Origin: Ruegeria pomeroyi | GTDB lineage: Bacteria; Pseudomonadota; Alphaproteobacteria; Rhodobacterales; Rhodobacteraceae | Direction of reading: 5' to 3' | NCBI RefSeq assembly: GCF_021405525.1 | Contig: NZ_JAGQAG010000001.1 | Location: 2,294,001-2,358,000 of the forward strand | Length of the DNA: 64,000 bases | Shown: piece after piece, positions 28,035-37,399 of the stretch | How the letters are laid out: the number at the start of each line of letters is the position of its first letter | How positions within the stretch are numbered: the stretch's first letter is position 1 | The notes under the pieces: model-generated | Databases searched by the model: none | Told to the model about the DNA's origin: nothing | The model's input: the letters and a program-made list of their open reading frames with translations, nothing else | Translations under genes and position numbers: made by a program

Positions 28035-29552
28035 GTGCCGGCCGTCGCCTATGTGCGGATGTCGACCGATCACCAGAAGTACTCGACCGAGAACCAGCTG
28101 GATATCATTCGGAATTACGCCACCGCCCGGGGTCTGCAAATCTTGCGCGTGTTTGAGGACTCCGGTCGGTCCGGATTGCGGTTGGACGGCCGTGAAGCTC
28201 TGCAGAACCTGATGGCCGAGGTCCGAACCGGTGAGGCGGATTTCAAAGCCATTCTGGTCTATGACGTCAGCCGTTGGGGCCGATTTCAGGATGCTGATAA
28301 AGGGGCCTACCACGAGCATGTCTGCTCTCGTGCCGGCATCCGCGTTCACTATTGCGGCGAGCAGTTCGAAAACGACGGCAGCATCGGCTCCAACCTGCTG
28401 AAGACGGTCAAGCGGGTTATGGCAGGCGAATACAGCCGTGAGCTTTCCGTGAAGGTCTTCGCGGGGCAATGCCGGCTGGTGGAACTGGGCTACCGCCAAG
28501 GCGGGGCTGCCGGATACGGTCTGCGCCGGTTGCTGATCGACGAACACGGCAATCCAAAGGGCGCGTTGTCCCGCGGCGAACAGAAAAGCCTTCAGACCGA
28601 CCGGGTCATTCTAGTTCCGGGCCCGGAGCAGGAACAGGCTGTCGTGCGCAGCATGTACCGGATGTTCGTCGAGGATGGCCGCTCGGAGCGTGAGATTGCG
28701 GATGCCTTGAATGCAGAGGGGCATCTGACGGATCTGGAGCGGCCATGGTCCCGAGCATCGGTGCACCAGATCCTGACCAACGAAAAATACATCGGTAACA
28801 ATGTCTACAACAAGGTGTCTTACAAGCTGAAGCAACGCCGGGTGGTGAATCCACGCGAGATGTGGATCCGGGCCGAGTGTGTCTACCCTGCCATTGTGGA
28901 TGAAGCGCTGTTCCTGCGCGCACGCGAAATCGTTGACGCGCGCAGCCAGCATTTCACGGACGCGGAACTACTCGAAGCCCTGCGCGCGGTGCTGAAACAG
29001 AAAGGCGTTCTGTCCGGACTGATCATTGATGAACAGGACAACCTGCCTTCCTCCAGCGCCTTTCGGAACCGTTTCGGCAGCCTGCTACGCGCCTACCAGA
29101 TGATCGGCTACGAGCCAGAGCGCGACTACCGCTACGTCGAAATTAACCGGGCCTTGCGGCAGGCCCATCCCGGCATCGTGGCTCAGATCCTTGACGGCGT
29201 TGCCGAGCGCGGTGGCCAGGCGGTTCAGGATCCGGACGCAGATCTGATCCGCGTCAACGACGAGTTCACGGCGTCGGTGGTTTTGGCCCGATGTTTCGAG
29301 ACGCAGGGCGGATCATTGAGATGGCGCATCCGTCTCGATACTGGCCTTTTGCCCGACATCACGATTGCCGTGCGGATGGACGAATTGAACGAAGCGCCGC
29401 GCGATTATTACCTACTGCCGAGCATCGACATGACCATGGCCAGACTGAGGTTGGCCGAGCAGAACGGGCTCTCGCTGGACGCTTATCGGTTTGACACGCT
29501 CGAATATTTTTATGCGCTCGCTGGCCGGGCCCGGATCATGGAGGCCGCCTGA
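28035..29552 (+). CDS. Large serine recombinase
   Basis: 505 residues. N-terminal resolvase/invertase catalytic domain with AYVRMSTDHQKYSTENQ (catalytic Ser in the RxS motif, residue 10) and the conserved arginines in VYDVSRWGRFQD near residue 76. A recombinase domain (zinc-ribbon-free PF07508 type) with AAGYGLRRLL and WSRASVHQILTNEKYIGNN near residue 237 follows, then a 200-residue C-terminal part. The start is GTG at 28035; an upstream in-frame stop at 28017 leaves no ATG. It forms an operon with two ParB-like genes (one-base overlap TGATG). It would catalyse integration, excision or inversion of this module. Confidence 0.88.
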   Translation: MPAVAYVRMSTDHQKYSTENQLDIIRNYATARGLQILRVFEDSGRSGLRLDGREALQNLMAEVRTGEADFKAILVYDVSRWGRFQDADKGAYHEHVCSRAGIRVHYCGEQFENDGSIGSNLLKTVKRVMAGEYSRELSVKVFAGQCRLVELGYRQGGAAGYGLRRLLIDEHGNPKGALSRGEQKSLQTDRVILVPGPEQEQAVVRSMYRMFVEDGRSEREIADALNAEGHLTDLERPWSRASVHQILTNEKYIGNNVYNKVSYKLKQRRVVNPREMWIRAECVYPAIVDEALFLRAREIVDARSQHFTDAELLEALRAVLKQKGVLSGLIIDEQDNLPSSSAFRNRFGSLLRAYQMIGYEPERDYRYVEINRALRQAHPGIVAQILDGVAERGGQAVQDPDADLIRVNDEFTASVVLARCFETQGGSLRWRIRLDTGLLPDITIAVRMDELNEAPRDYYLLPSIDMTMARLRLAEQNGLSLDAYRFDTLEYFYALAGRARIMEAA

Positions 29553-30463
29553 TGCCCGACGACACACTAGACATTGCCCAGAAACAGGTCACCCTCATCC
29601 CCACCGATCGAATTCGTATCCTTAATCCCCGCGTGCGCAACCGGCGCACCTTCGCAGAAATGGTCGAGAACATTGCGAAGATCGGTCTGAAGCGACCAAT
29701 CACCGTGGCGCAGCGCGCCGATACAGATCCAGCAGAATATGACCTTGTCTGCGGTCAGGGTCGGCTTGAGGCGTTCATGGAGCTTCAGCAGGATAAGATC
29801 CCGGCCATCATCATCGATGCCGATGAGAGCGACTGCCTTGTCATGAGCCTCGTCGAGAACTGCGCGCGCCGCCAGCACAATCCGATCGACCTGATGCGCG
29901 AGATCGGCAACCTGCGGAAACGCGGCTACAATGATCGCCAGATCGCAACCAAGATCGGGGTCACCTCTGAGTACGTCCACATGATCGCGGGCCTTCTTGA
30001 ACGTGGCGAAGAACGGCTGGTCTCGGCTGTGGAAACTGGCCTTCTGCCACTGAACCTTGCCATCGACATCTCAAAGACAGATGCCGAGGGCGGTCAGCGC
30101 GCCCTGATGGACGCCTATACCCAGAAGAAGCTGCGCGGTAAGAAACTGGCCGCCGTGCGCCGTCTCATCCAGCAGCGTGATTTACGAGGTCCCCACCTTC
30201 ACCGAAACCGCTTTGGCAGAAGCGATGGCGCCAAGCGGCCTCTGACCAGTGACGCACTTGTTCGTGCCTATCAACAGGAAGCGGAGCGCCAAAAGGTACT
30301 GATCAAGAAATCAGAACTAACGCAGGGCCGCCTGATGTTTGTTGTTGAGGCGTTTCGCGCACTGCGTGATGACGACCATTTCCTGACGCTTTTACGTGCA
30401 GAAGGTCTGGACACCCTGCCCACATATCTCGGGCAATCGCTGGACGTAGGAGCGGCGGAATGA
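29552..30463 (+). CDS. ParB-family partition-like protein
   Basis: 303 residues. The ParB N-terminal domain has the nucleotide-binding box VCGQGRLEAF near residue 72 and the arginine/Asn box SLVENCARRQHNPIDLM near residue 102, in which ENxARR is the ParB CTP/phosphate motif. A helix-turn-helix follows (NDRQIATKIGVTSEYVHMIAG near residue 130). The C-terminal half is not recognised. The start overlaps the recombinase stop by one base and the stop overlaps the next ParB-like gene by four. No ParA partner is nearby, which is unusual for a partition system. Confidence 0.85.
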   Translation: MPDDTLDIAQKQVTLIPTDRIRILNPRVRNRRTFAEMVENIAKIGLKRPITVAQRADTDPAEYDLVCGQGRLEAFMELQQDKIPAIIIDADESDCLVMSLVENCARRQHNPIDLMREIGNLRKRGYNDRQIATKIGVTSEYVHMIAGLLERGEERLVSAVETGLLPLNLAIDISKTDAEGGQRALMDAYTQKKLRGKKLAAVRRLIQQRDLRGPHLHRNRFGRSDGAKRPLTSDALVRAYQQEAERQKVLIKKSELTQGRLMFVVEAFRALRDDDHFLTLLRAEGLDTLPTYLGQSLDVGAAE

Positions 30464-31377
30464 GCCGGGGGAAGCGCAAAACCCCGGACGCGGTGACGCT
30501 AGGCTTTGAGAGCGATTGCGTCACTGTACCGGTAGATGCCGTCCTGCCCGTGCGCGCGCTGGGGGCATCTGTCAAATCCAGCCGCAAATACCGCCAGATC
30601 ACCGCATCCATCAAAGAGGTTGGCCTGGTCGAACCTCCCGTCGTCACACGATCTACGGGTCAGGCAGACACCTATATGCTGCTTGATGGGCATATCCGGA
30701 TCGAGGTGCTGAAGGATCTTGGCATTGAACGGGTCGAATGTCTGATCTCCACGGACGACGAGGCCTTCACCTACAATAAGCGGATCAGCCGCCTTGCACC
30801 GATCCAGGAGCACAAGATGATCCGCAAGGCAATCGAGCGCGGGGTTTCCGAGGAAAAGATCGCTCTTGCGCTGGATCTCAATCCGCGCAGCATTGTGCGC
30901 AAGGCAAGGTTGCTCGACGGTATCTGCGAAGAGGCTGTGGGCATTCTGAAGGACAAACACTGCGCAACGGCTGTGTTCGAGACACTACGCAAGATAAAAG
31001 CCATGCGGCAGATCGAGGCCGCCGAGCTGATGATGAACGCAAACAATTATTCTCCCGCGTACATTTCCGCGATACTGGCAGGAACGCCCCAGGCGCAGCT
31101 GGTGAACACAAAGAAACCCAAGAAGATGAAGGGGATCACCCCCGAGGCTATGGCCCGCATGGAGCGTGAACTGGCGCGACTCCAAGAGGGGATTTCTTCG
31201 ATCCAGGATACATACGGTGAGGACCACCTGCAGCTGACTGTTATCAAAGGATATCTGGGAAAGCTGCTTGGGAACACCCGGATCGTCCGGTACCTGATGC
31301 AGCATCGCCCTGAGTTTTTGGCGGAATTCCGAGCTATCACGGAGGTGGCATCTCCTCCGCTGCCCGAGGCGGAATAG
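30460..31377 (+). CDS. ParB/RepB-like protein with RepB C-terminal domain
   Basis: 305 residues. ParB-like N-terminal domain with SIKEVGLVEPPVV near residue 48 and LLDGHIRIEVLKDLG near residue 70 (a DGHxR variant of the GxxR box), an HTH-like middle (EEKIALALDLNPRSIVRKAR) and a C-terminal part matching the RepB-type domain of alphaproteobacterial repABC plasmids. ATGA overlap with the upstream ParB gene. The pair of diverged ParB-like proteins with a recombinase and no ATPase suggests a role in DNA site recognition rather than plasmid partition. Confidence 0.82.
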   Translation: MSRGKRKTPDAVTLGFESDCVTVPVDAVLPVRALGASVKSSRKYRQITASIKEVGLVEPPVVTRSTGQADTYMLLDGHIRIEVLKDLGIERVECLISTDDEAFTYNKRISRLAPIQEHKMIRKAIERGVSEEKIALALDLNPRSIVRKARLLDGICEEAVGILKDKHCATAVFETLRKIKAMRQIEAAELMMNANNYSPAYISAILAGTPQAQLVNTKKPKKMKGITPEAMARMERELARLQEGISSIQDTYGEDHLQLTVIKGYLGKLLGNTRIVRYLMQHRPEFLAEFRAITEVASPPLPEAE

Positions 31378-31823
31378 CCGAATTTGCTTGGTCTGATGGG
31401 GACCCGGACCCGACAAACGCGGGGACCGCAGGAGACGCCGGACGGTGGGTCGGATCAAGCGCGGTGGTGGGGATGGCGGCGAACCCGTTCGGAGCCCACC
31501 AGGTCGGCAGAGTTTTCGCCGACTGCGCAACCGATCATGTGGTTGCGACATCTGCAGGCGTGCCGAGAGATTGCGCGGCTTGGCACGCCTGCTCTAGAAT
31601 TTGGTGGCAAGCAGCTCGCTGCTTCTGTCGGATAGGGCGCGCCGCACGATGGGGCGGATCGAATGCGGCGATGGGGAGGACGGTGAACCCGTCGGGGCTC
31701 ATCGAGCCGACCCAAGTGGTAGGCATTGCGCCAGCATGTTTTGTTGGTACGCCGAAAATCGACAGGGAAGGCCTTCCCGCTTTGGAGGACCTGCCTCCCA
31801 CAAGAAAATGGATCTTATCCTTT
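31378..31823. other. Stretch without a clear gene, containing an imperfect ~60-bp repeat
   Basis: 446 bp between converging genes. Two related segments (about 31440-31500 and 31640-31710) match at roughly three quarters of positions by eye; both include GAACCCGT and, in the same frame, encode similar peptides (GRWVGSSAVVG and ARWGGSNAAMG, each followed by NP-x-G). A frame open from 31464 to 31829 covers both but has no ribosome site. Decayed coding DNA is likely. ACAGGGAA at 31762-31769 repeats the motif seen upstream of the recombinase. Confidence 0.45.
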
Positions 31824-34800
31824 TTATGATTTCTTCTTTGGAAATCCGTATCGGATTCCTTCGCCAAGCAGGGTAAATAAACGTTCCCCGTCTTCGGTTA
31901 AGGGGTTTGGAAGCATTTCCACCGCGGTCTGATCTGGATCCGTGACGTAACTCACGTAGACAATCCTGTATTGCATTCCGTTGCGCGGCTGGGCAGCCAG
32001 CCTAGCGGCCCGGACTTCAGTTTCGCCCAACTCGAAGGCACGCGGATCATCACTGCTGGCCTTCACCTCGATCTGCCAAGTCTGGTTTCCATAAGAAACC
32101 TCAAAATCGAAGCCAAGCCCATCATCACCTTCGCGTCCGGTGATCAATGAGCCGTTCTTCGATCTCCAAGCGGAGTCGATATCTTGCTTGGGAAAGATCT
32201 TTCTCAGCCAGTGATAGACAACCAGCTCACCTAGTTGGCCGATCAGTTCCGTCTTTTCTTCGGGCGCTCGAGGATTCCTCCCTTTTCGGCCTCCACGATC
32301 CCTGTGTCCCTGATTGTTGTCGCCCTTCTGGTTTTTCACCTCAGCTAACTCTGCGACCAGCCCGAACCGAGCGCTCAACAACTTCGTTGGAAGCGCTTGT
32401 TTGAGTTCTTCGGCAAGGGCCAAAAGATCAACTTCTCTAGGGTCAAGAACATTACCATTGAAAGCCACCATGCGCGCTTCGCGTAATTTCGTTTCGCGAT
32501 CCTCCTTTGTCTTCACGTTATCTTCATTAAGGTCATCTTCTGAAAGGCCTAAAGCGGACAACTCTAGCGACAGCGGCATACTTGCTGGCCAAACGTCCAG
32601 AACTCTTAACCACTCGGCTAACGAGCGATCGTCGAGCATCTGAAAATCTAGAACACCGATGTCGTCCAGCATCTTGCGAAGTGTATCAATACCATCGGCT
32701 TGGCTCAGAATCTCCGGCCGCCGATCAGATGGGTGGTTCGCACACCATACGCGCAGCACGGGTATTGCCCGACGACCAAAATCAGAAACAAATTTTCTGT
32801 TATGCTCTCGCACCTCGACAATCGGCGGTAGGTCCCAGTCCTTCTCGAGAAGTGATGGAGCTCCATTCTTGGCCAACCAGCCGTTTATAGCTTTTTCGAG
32901 AACAGTAGCTGGCGGCTCTTTGTAAAGAAGCAGCCAGTCAGAGTCTGCTTCAATATTGCGAAGACTATCTCGAATGGCACCGTAGCCCTCGGCAGGTTCC
33001 ATCGCCGTCAATTGCTTGGAATAAGATACGCGCAGGCAATCTGTTATATCAAGTTCATGCTCGCGAATGAAATTTTCTAGGCTCCGGCGATGCAACTCCG
33101 GGTAAGTTTCCGGCTCTAGCCCCATTGCTTTGAGGCTAGTATTGAAGCCTAAGAAATCCAAGCCGAGGCCTTCCCTGAAATCGGCAGGCCCAAGAGCAGA
33201 TCGAGCAATAGAAAGCAGTTCTTCAGCAGAAACTGAGGCATCACTAAGCAAATTCGAAATGGTGTCCAAAAGTAGACCCGGGTCTCGGAGCGATTCTTCC
33301 TGCCCGTCAGCGAAGGCCACAGCGACATCAGTACCACAGAAATAATGTAGGACGGCTTGTATATATGGCACCTGCCGTTCAAGACCGGCACTCAGCGTCG
33401 CGAGCGCCGCATTTGCAGCCGTCCCCGGCAACTGAAGGAGAGCCGCCAAGCGGCCGACTTGTCCAATTGACATAGACGGTGTTCTCTCAATTGGCTCGTC
33501 GCGACTTATGTGCGCAAGCAGAAGTCTAAGGTTGGGCGCAAGGGCACGTTGACCTAAAACTTCGCAGATCGCTGGCAAGCATCGATCAACTAAATCCCAG
33601 CTCCACTCCGAGCTTCCCGCAACAAGGATAACTGACTGTCCACCGGACAGCGAATATGGAATTGCTTGCGTTGTCATCTGATCCGGCGGAATGCTCATAC
33701 CGTCGATGAAAAAGCTGACATTCTTTGCTTTCGCGAGACTTATTCGATCAAGCTTTGCCAAGAGCTCGGAGCGATCGGCGGGAAGTCGTTGCATCTCGGT
33801 GCCGGTAAGCGCCTCTATGGCAACTGCAAGCATCGTACGAAGTGGTGGACAGACCTCGGGCACCGGCGTCTTTTCGACTTCGTCAATGGGCTTTCGATCC
33901 GCCAGAAGCGAATAATCAACTTGTGACATGCGCCGAACGCGCTCGCTGTAGAAATACTCAAATAGTTTTCCGGTTGCCCCCGGATCACCGCCCCTAAGTT
34001 GGAAGAAAAGTCGGCCACTCGCCGCCAGGAGACCTGCGTCGCTTTCGCGGTCAACGTCGCAAACGTAGACGATTTCATGTTCTGGACCTTCTTCCCCGAA
34101 CATATTCACTATTTCAACAGACTGATGCCGTTGAACCAGAATTTCGACCGGCACAAAGGTGTCTTCCAATTCTGAGGAAGAGTCCTCTTCGAGGTAATCG
34201 AAGAATTTTTCCCAGGTTGCATAATACAAGTTCAGCAGACGTGGTTTGAAATAATCGTCAACGTCTAGCATCGCAAAACGACTGGCTAAATAAGCAAGCT
34301 GATCCACCAAAGTATTGGAATTGTTTAAGATACGAATGCCAGCCCGCATCGTAAGCGTCCGGATAAGGTCAGTATTTGCGCGCTCAAACATAGCCCGCAA
34401 AGCCAACACCGGTTTCGGAAGATAGGGCAGAAAGCGCTCTCCGTCGCCATCATTCAACCAGATGTCCGACGGCGTCGCAGCGATCAGTTCCCGATTGGAA
34501 TGGCTACGATCGTCAACAGGTAGCCAGCGGGCGGAGCGCAAGAAGACCTGTAAAGGCGTTGGCCAATTTCTTCGATCTGCGTTCCAATAGGTACTGTGAT
34601 GTATCTCAAACTCCCAGCTGAGGTTTGGAACACGTTCCAGCCAATGGAAAACCAGCTTCGCGTAAAGCGTTCCACATTTTGCAGAAAACGAATCAACGTC
34701 CGCCTGTCCTGGCAGCCAATTTAGTTCTCCTGCAATCACGTATCCGGTTTGATATGGAAGGCTAAGTAACGACGAGTCCAATTCCTCAATGTCTTCGCGC

Positions 34801-37340
34801 CAAAGACTTTTGAAAGACTCTGGGATGTCATAGTTCTCCAAAAAGGAAAACTCGGAAATCTCATGTGCTTTAAAGCTTGTTCGCTTGGACGTCTTCCGTT
34901 GATGCTCAAGACCCCTGGCCACATGCAATTCCGACAGAAACACAACCCATTCATTTATCTGTTTGCCACGAAAGGCGGGATGGTCCGGGCCAGCCAGGCG
35001 GCGCCCTGCTAGTTCCTGGAGATCAGGAATGTCCGGCGGGGCAGCGTCCAGAAAATCTTGTAGCAGCTGACCCAGGGTTTCATCTGGCCACCCGGCTGAG
35101 AATACAGCGCCTTGCGCTTCAATATAGCCGCCGTCCAGTGCCGGCACACGAAACCTATGCTGGGGTTGGAGCCGAAACGGTCGGCCACTTGCTCTAGGCT
35201 GGAGCCATAGTTGGAACGCCCACCGCAGACCTACCCTTAGGACTTCCTGGTTTCGTACATCGCGAAGAGTGCGAGAGAGCTGCGCCAAGACGGCTTCGCG
35301 GTCAAACTCTGCGACAAGTCGATTTTCCACAAGGTACTTGCGGGCGACTGCGAGATCTTCGTGCCATGGCAATTCGCTCGTCAAGAACCCAAACCGCTGC
35401 GAAAGAGACTTAGGCGGGTCCACGTCGAGGTCATCGTCTATTTCGGTTCTTCGCCGATCCGGCGACGAGAATATTGCGGTTTTGATGGCACGTCGTTGGC
35501 GCGACTTGCCCGAAGTGCCACCGGCTTGCGTTGTGGGCAACATTGCCTGGTGCAACTCTCCATCATCTCCAAGCAGAACAGGAAGCCCGGCCAGTGCAGC
35601 GCCTTGGTCGCTCATGAAATCAGGCAAATGCGCATAAAAATCCCGCCAATGTCCCCCGGACGAAAGGCCGTCCTTATGAAGCTTCGCTGCCGCGCGCGCT
35701 ACGAACTTGGCTCGCTCTGTACCTCTGGGGAAGCCACAGTAGCATTCTGTATGCTTCAGCAGGAAATCGTTCAAACGTTCGAGCCGTGAGCCAACGCCAA
35801 CCCAGATTGGCCAAATATCTAGTTCTTTGGAGAAATACGCAGCGGCGCTGGCGGAAAACATGCCGTCCTCCGTTGGCCACATGCGTGAGCAACGTGAAGG
35901 CTTCCAAGCCAACCCGTTTTCGGCACTGCTAGGATCAATACAAGGAACTATTGCGGCGTTGTCCAGGTCGCCGCTGTCGAACTCTGCAGCCACCTTTTTT
36001 GCAATTTCGTCTCCGAGATTGTCGTCCGTCTCGAGGCTACCAACATCTTCCCAGCACAAGATATCAACGACAGCCGAAGCACGTTCTTCCACGCTGAGCC
36101 AATCTGCGATCTGAGCATTTGGGTCGGTTACAATATGATGAATTGCGCCGGCCGCAAGCGTTGTAGATTCTTCAAGAAGAACTGCGTTCAGACGATTGCG
36201 AGCGTTTAGATCTTTTCGGTTGGAGGACGGAAAGAAACTACCGTGAAGGTACCCAGCAAACGGGGCATTGGCCTGTTCTCCCATCGGCAGGTAGGTGTAA
36301 AGGCGCGGCTCTTCCACAGGTGCATCAAGCCTAATGGCAATTGCGACATCGCCTTCGCCGTTCCAGTCCATCCAATGGTCGTTTATTTGCTTTGATGAAA
36401 TAGCCTCCGCAATAGCCGCTTGCATTTTTGCCTCCGCGACTGCCCGACGAGCGACGAGGAAGATTCCGATGTCACCAAGCTCGACACGCGACAAACTGAT
36501 TTCCGGCAGCTTCTTAGTTTCTTCCGAACGCTCAAACACGAACTTCGTTTCTACTTCGCCAGCCTCATCCAAGATTCGAAAGGCTAAAGATTTAACACGA
36601 TCGAGAAATAGCAGCATTGGCGCCTTTTGTCGTTGCAGCTCCTTGATTTCGCGTCGAACTGCCTCCTGTGCCATTAGATCACGCAATGGAAGCTCTACGA
36701 GCGTTGAAAAGCCATCCGCGGCGAAAGCCACTACCTCGTCGCTTTGTTTCTCTAGCCAGACTGGAATATGAAATAGAGGCAGATCACGACACGCAAATTC
36801 ATAATGATGTGGATCATCAATAAGCTCGGCATAGTCGTCTTCGGCGGCAAAGCGAAAACAATATCCTGAGAACTGCAACGGCTCTTCGTTGACTTGTCCT
36901 TGAGAATAGATTTTCGGCGCATCAGTGACTTGTACAACACTGCGAAAACCTAGGCCCTTGTTGCCAATCGATTCCCCGAGAGGTTTTCGTGACAGACCGA
37001 TGTTGCATAGATCCCCAACATTACCGTCAGAAAATGCATGGCCGGTGTTCGCTACAAAAAGCGTGCCCTCAGCACCATGACGCAAATCAAGCACAATCTC
37101 GATCCTGCCATCACGTGTTTCCACAGGGTGCGCATCGTAGGCGTTTTGGATTAACTCGATGAGAAATCTGTCATAGTAGTCTGAAGCGACATTTTTAGTC
37201 AGGCTTGCACTGATTTGGTAAATTGGGTCCAGATATTCGCCATCGTCACCGATAGTCCGCACGAACCCCTGAATCTTGCGAGAAGCGAGCGCCTCGACAA
37301 AGTCGCGCTCAGAGGACGCAACTTTTTTGTTGGGTTCCAT
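31824..37340 (-). CDS. Giant GHKL (sacsin-like) ATPase with C-terminal DUF3883-type PD-(D/E)XK nuclease domain
   Basis: 1838 residues from the chosen ATG. The N-terminal GHKL ATP-binding domain shows the N box LIELIQNAYDAH near residue 66, the G1-like LFVANTGHAFSDG near residue 96 and the G2-like SIGNKGLGFRSV near residue 127. About 1500 unrecognised residues follow. The C-terminal domain has GFDFEVSYGNQTWQIEVKAS: FD, about a dozen residues, then EVK, the pattern of PD-(D/E)XK nucleases in DUF3883. GGAAGGA lies six bases before the ATG at 37340; longer frames lack this. GC content is visibly lower than in the flanking core. Fifty-nine bases upstream ends the helicase gene on the same strand. 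The pair resembles antiphage or DNA-restriction effectors. Confidence 0.8.
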   Translation of the reverse strand: MEPNKKVASSERDFVEALASRKIQGFVRTIGDDGEYLDPIYQISASLTKNVASDYYDRFLIELIQNAYDAHPVETRDGRIEIVLDLRHGAEGTLFVANTGHAFSDGNVGDLCNIGLSRKPLGESIGNKGLGFRSVVQVTDAPKIYSQGQVNEEPLQFSGYCFRFAAEDDYAELIDDPHHYEFACRDLPLFHIPVWLEKQSDEVVAFAADGFSTLVELPLRDLMAQEAVRREIKELQRQKAPMLLFLDRVKSLAFRILDEAGEVETKFVFERSEETKKLPEISLSRVELGDIGIFLVARRAVAEAKMQAAIAEAISSKQINDHWMDWNGEGDVAIAIRLDAPVEEPRLYTYLPMGEQANAPFAGYLHGSFFPSSNRKDLNARNRLNAVLLEESTTLAAGAIHHIVTDPNAQIADWLSVEERASAVVDILCWEDVGSLETDDNLGDEIAKKVAAEFDSGDLDNAAIVPCIDPSSAENGLAWKPSRCSRMWPTEDGMFSASAAAYFSKELDIWPIWVGVGSRLERLNDFLLKHTECYCGFPRGTERAKFVARAAAKLHKDGLSSGGHWRDFYAHLPDFMSDQGAALAGLPVLLGDDGELHQAMLPTTQAGGTSGKSRQRRAIKTAIFSSPDRRRTEIDDDLDVDPPKSLSQRFGFLTSELPWHEDLAVARKYLVENRLVAEFDREAVLAQLSRTLRDVRNQEVLRVGLRWAFQLWLQPRASGRPFRLQPQHRFRVPALDGGYIEAQGAVFSAGWPDETLGQLLQDFLDAAPPDIPDLQELAGRRLAGPDHPAFRGKQINEWVVFLSELHVARGLEHQRKTSKRTSFKAHEISEFSFLENYDIPESFKSLWREDIEELDSSLLSLPYQTGYVIAGELNWLPGQADVDSFSAKCGTLYAKLVFHWLERVPNLSWEFEIHHSTYWNADRRNWPTPLQVFLRSARWLPVDDRSHSNRELIAATPSDIWLNDGDGERFLPYLPKPVLALRAMFERANTDLIRTLTMRAGIRILNNSNTLVDQLAYLASRFAMLDVDDYFKPRLLNLYYATWEKFFDYLEEDSSSELEDTFVPVEILVQRHQSVEIVNMFGEEGPEHEIVYVCDVDRESDAGLLAASGRLFFQLRGGDPGATGKLFEYFYSERVRRMSQVDYSLLADRKPIDEVEKTPVPEVCPPLRTMLAVAIEALTGTEMQRLPADRSELLAKLDRISLAKAKNVSFFIDGMSIPPDQMTTQAIPYSLSGGQSVILVAGSSEWSWDLVDRCLPAICEVLGQRALAPNLRLLLAHISRDEPIERTPSMSIGQVGRLAALLQLPGTAANAALATLSAGLERQVPYIQAVLHYFCGTDVAVAFADGQEESLRDPGLLLDTISNLLSDASVSAEELLSIARSALGPADFREGLGLDFLGFNTSLKAMGLEPETYPELHRRSLENFIREHELDITDCLRVSYSKQLTAMEPAEGYGAIRDSLRNIEADSDWLLLYKEPPATVLEKAINGWLAKNGAPSLLEKDWDLPPIVEVREHNRKFVSDFGRRAIPVLRVWCANHPSDRRPEILSQADGIDTLRKMLDDIGVLDFQMLDDRSLAEWLRVLDVWPASMPLSLELSALGLSEDDLNEDNVKTKEDRETKLREARMVAFNGNVLDPREVDLLALAEELKQALPTKLLSARFGLVAELAEVKNQKGDNNQGHRDRGGRKGRNPRAPEEKTELIGQLGELVVYHWLRKIFPKQDIDSAWRSKNGSLITGREGDDGLGFDFEVSYGNQTWQIEVKASSDDPRAFELGETEVRAARLAAQPRNGMQYRIVYVSYVTDPDQTAVEMLPNPLTEDGERLFTLLGEGIRYGFPKKKS

Positions 37341-37399
37341 ACGAAATCCTTCCATGGCTACGTCTTTACTCAAATGCCAAACTGCCTTCGATTTTCCCC

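Noticed and set aside
29552-31377. Complete repABC plasmid replication unit
   Set aside because: RepA-type ATPase and RepC initiator are absent; only ParB/RepB-like genes with a recombinase are present.
31384-31635. Short plus-strand frame after the RepB-like gene
   Set aside because: TTG start without ribosome site; composition does not resemble a protein. Kept only as part of a gene-free stretch.
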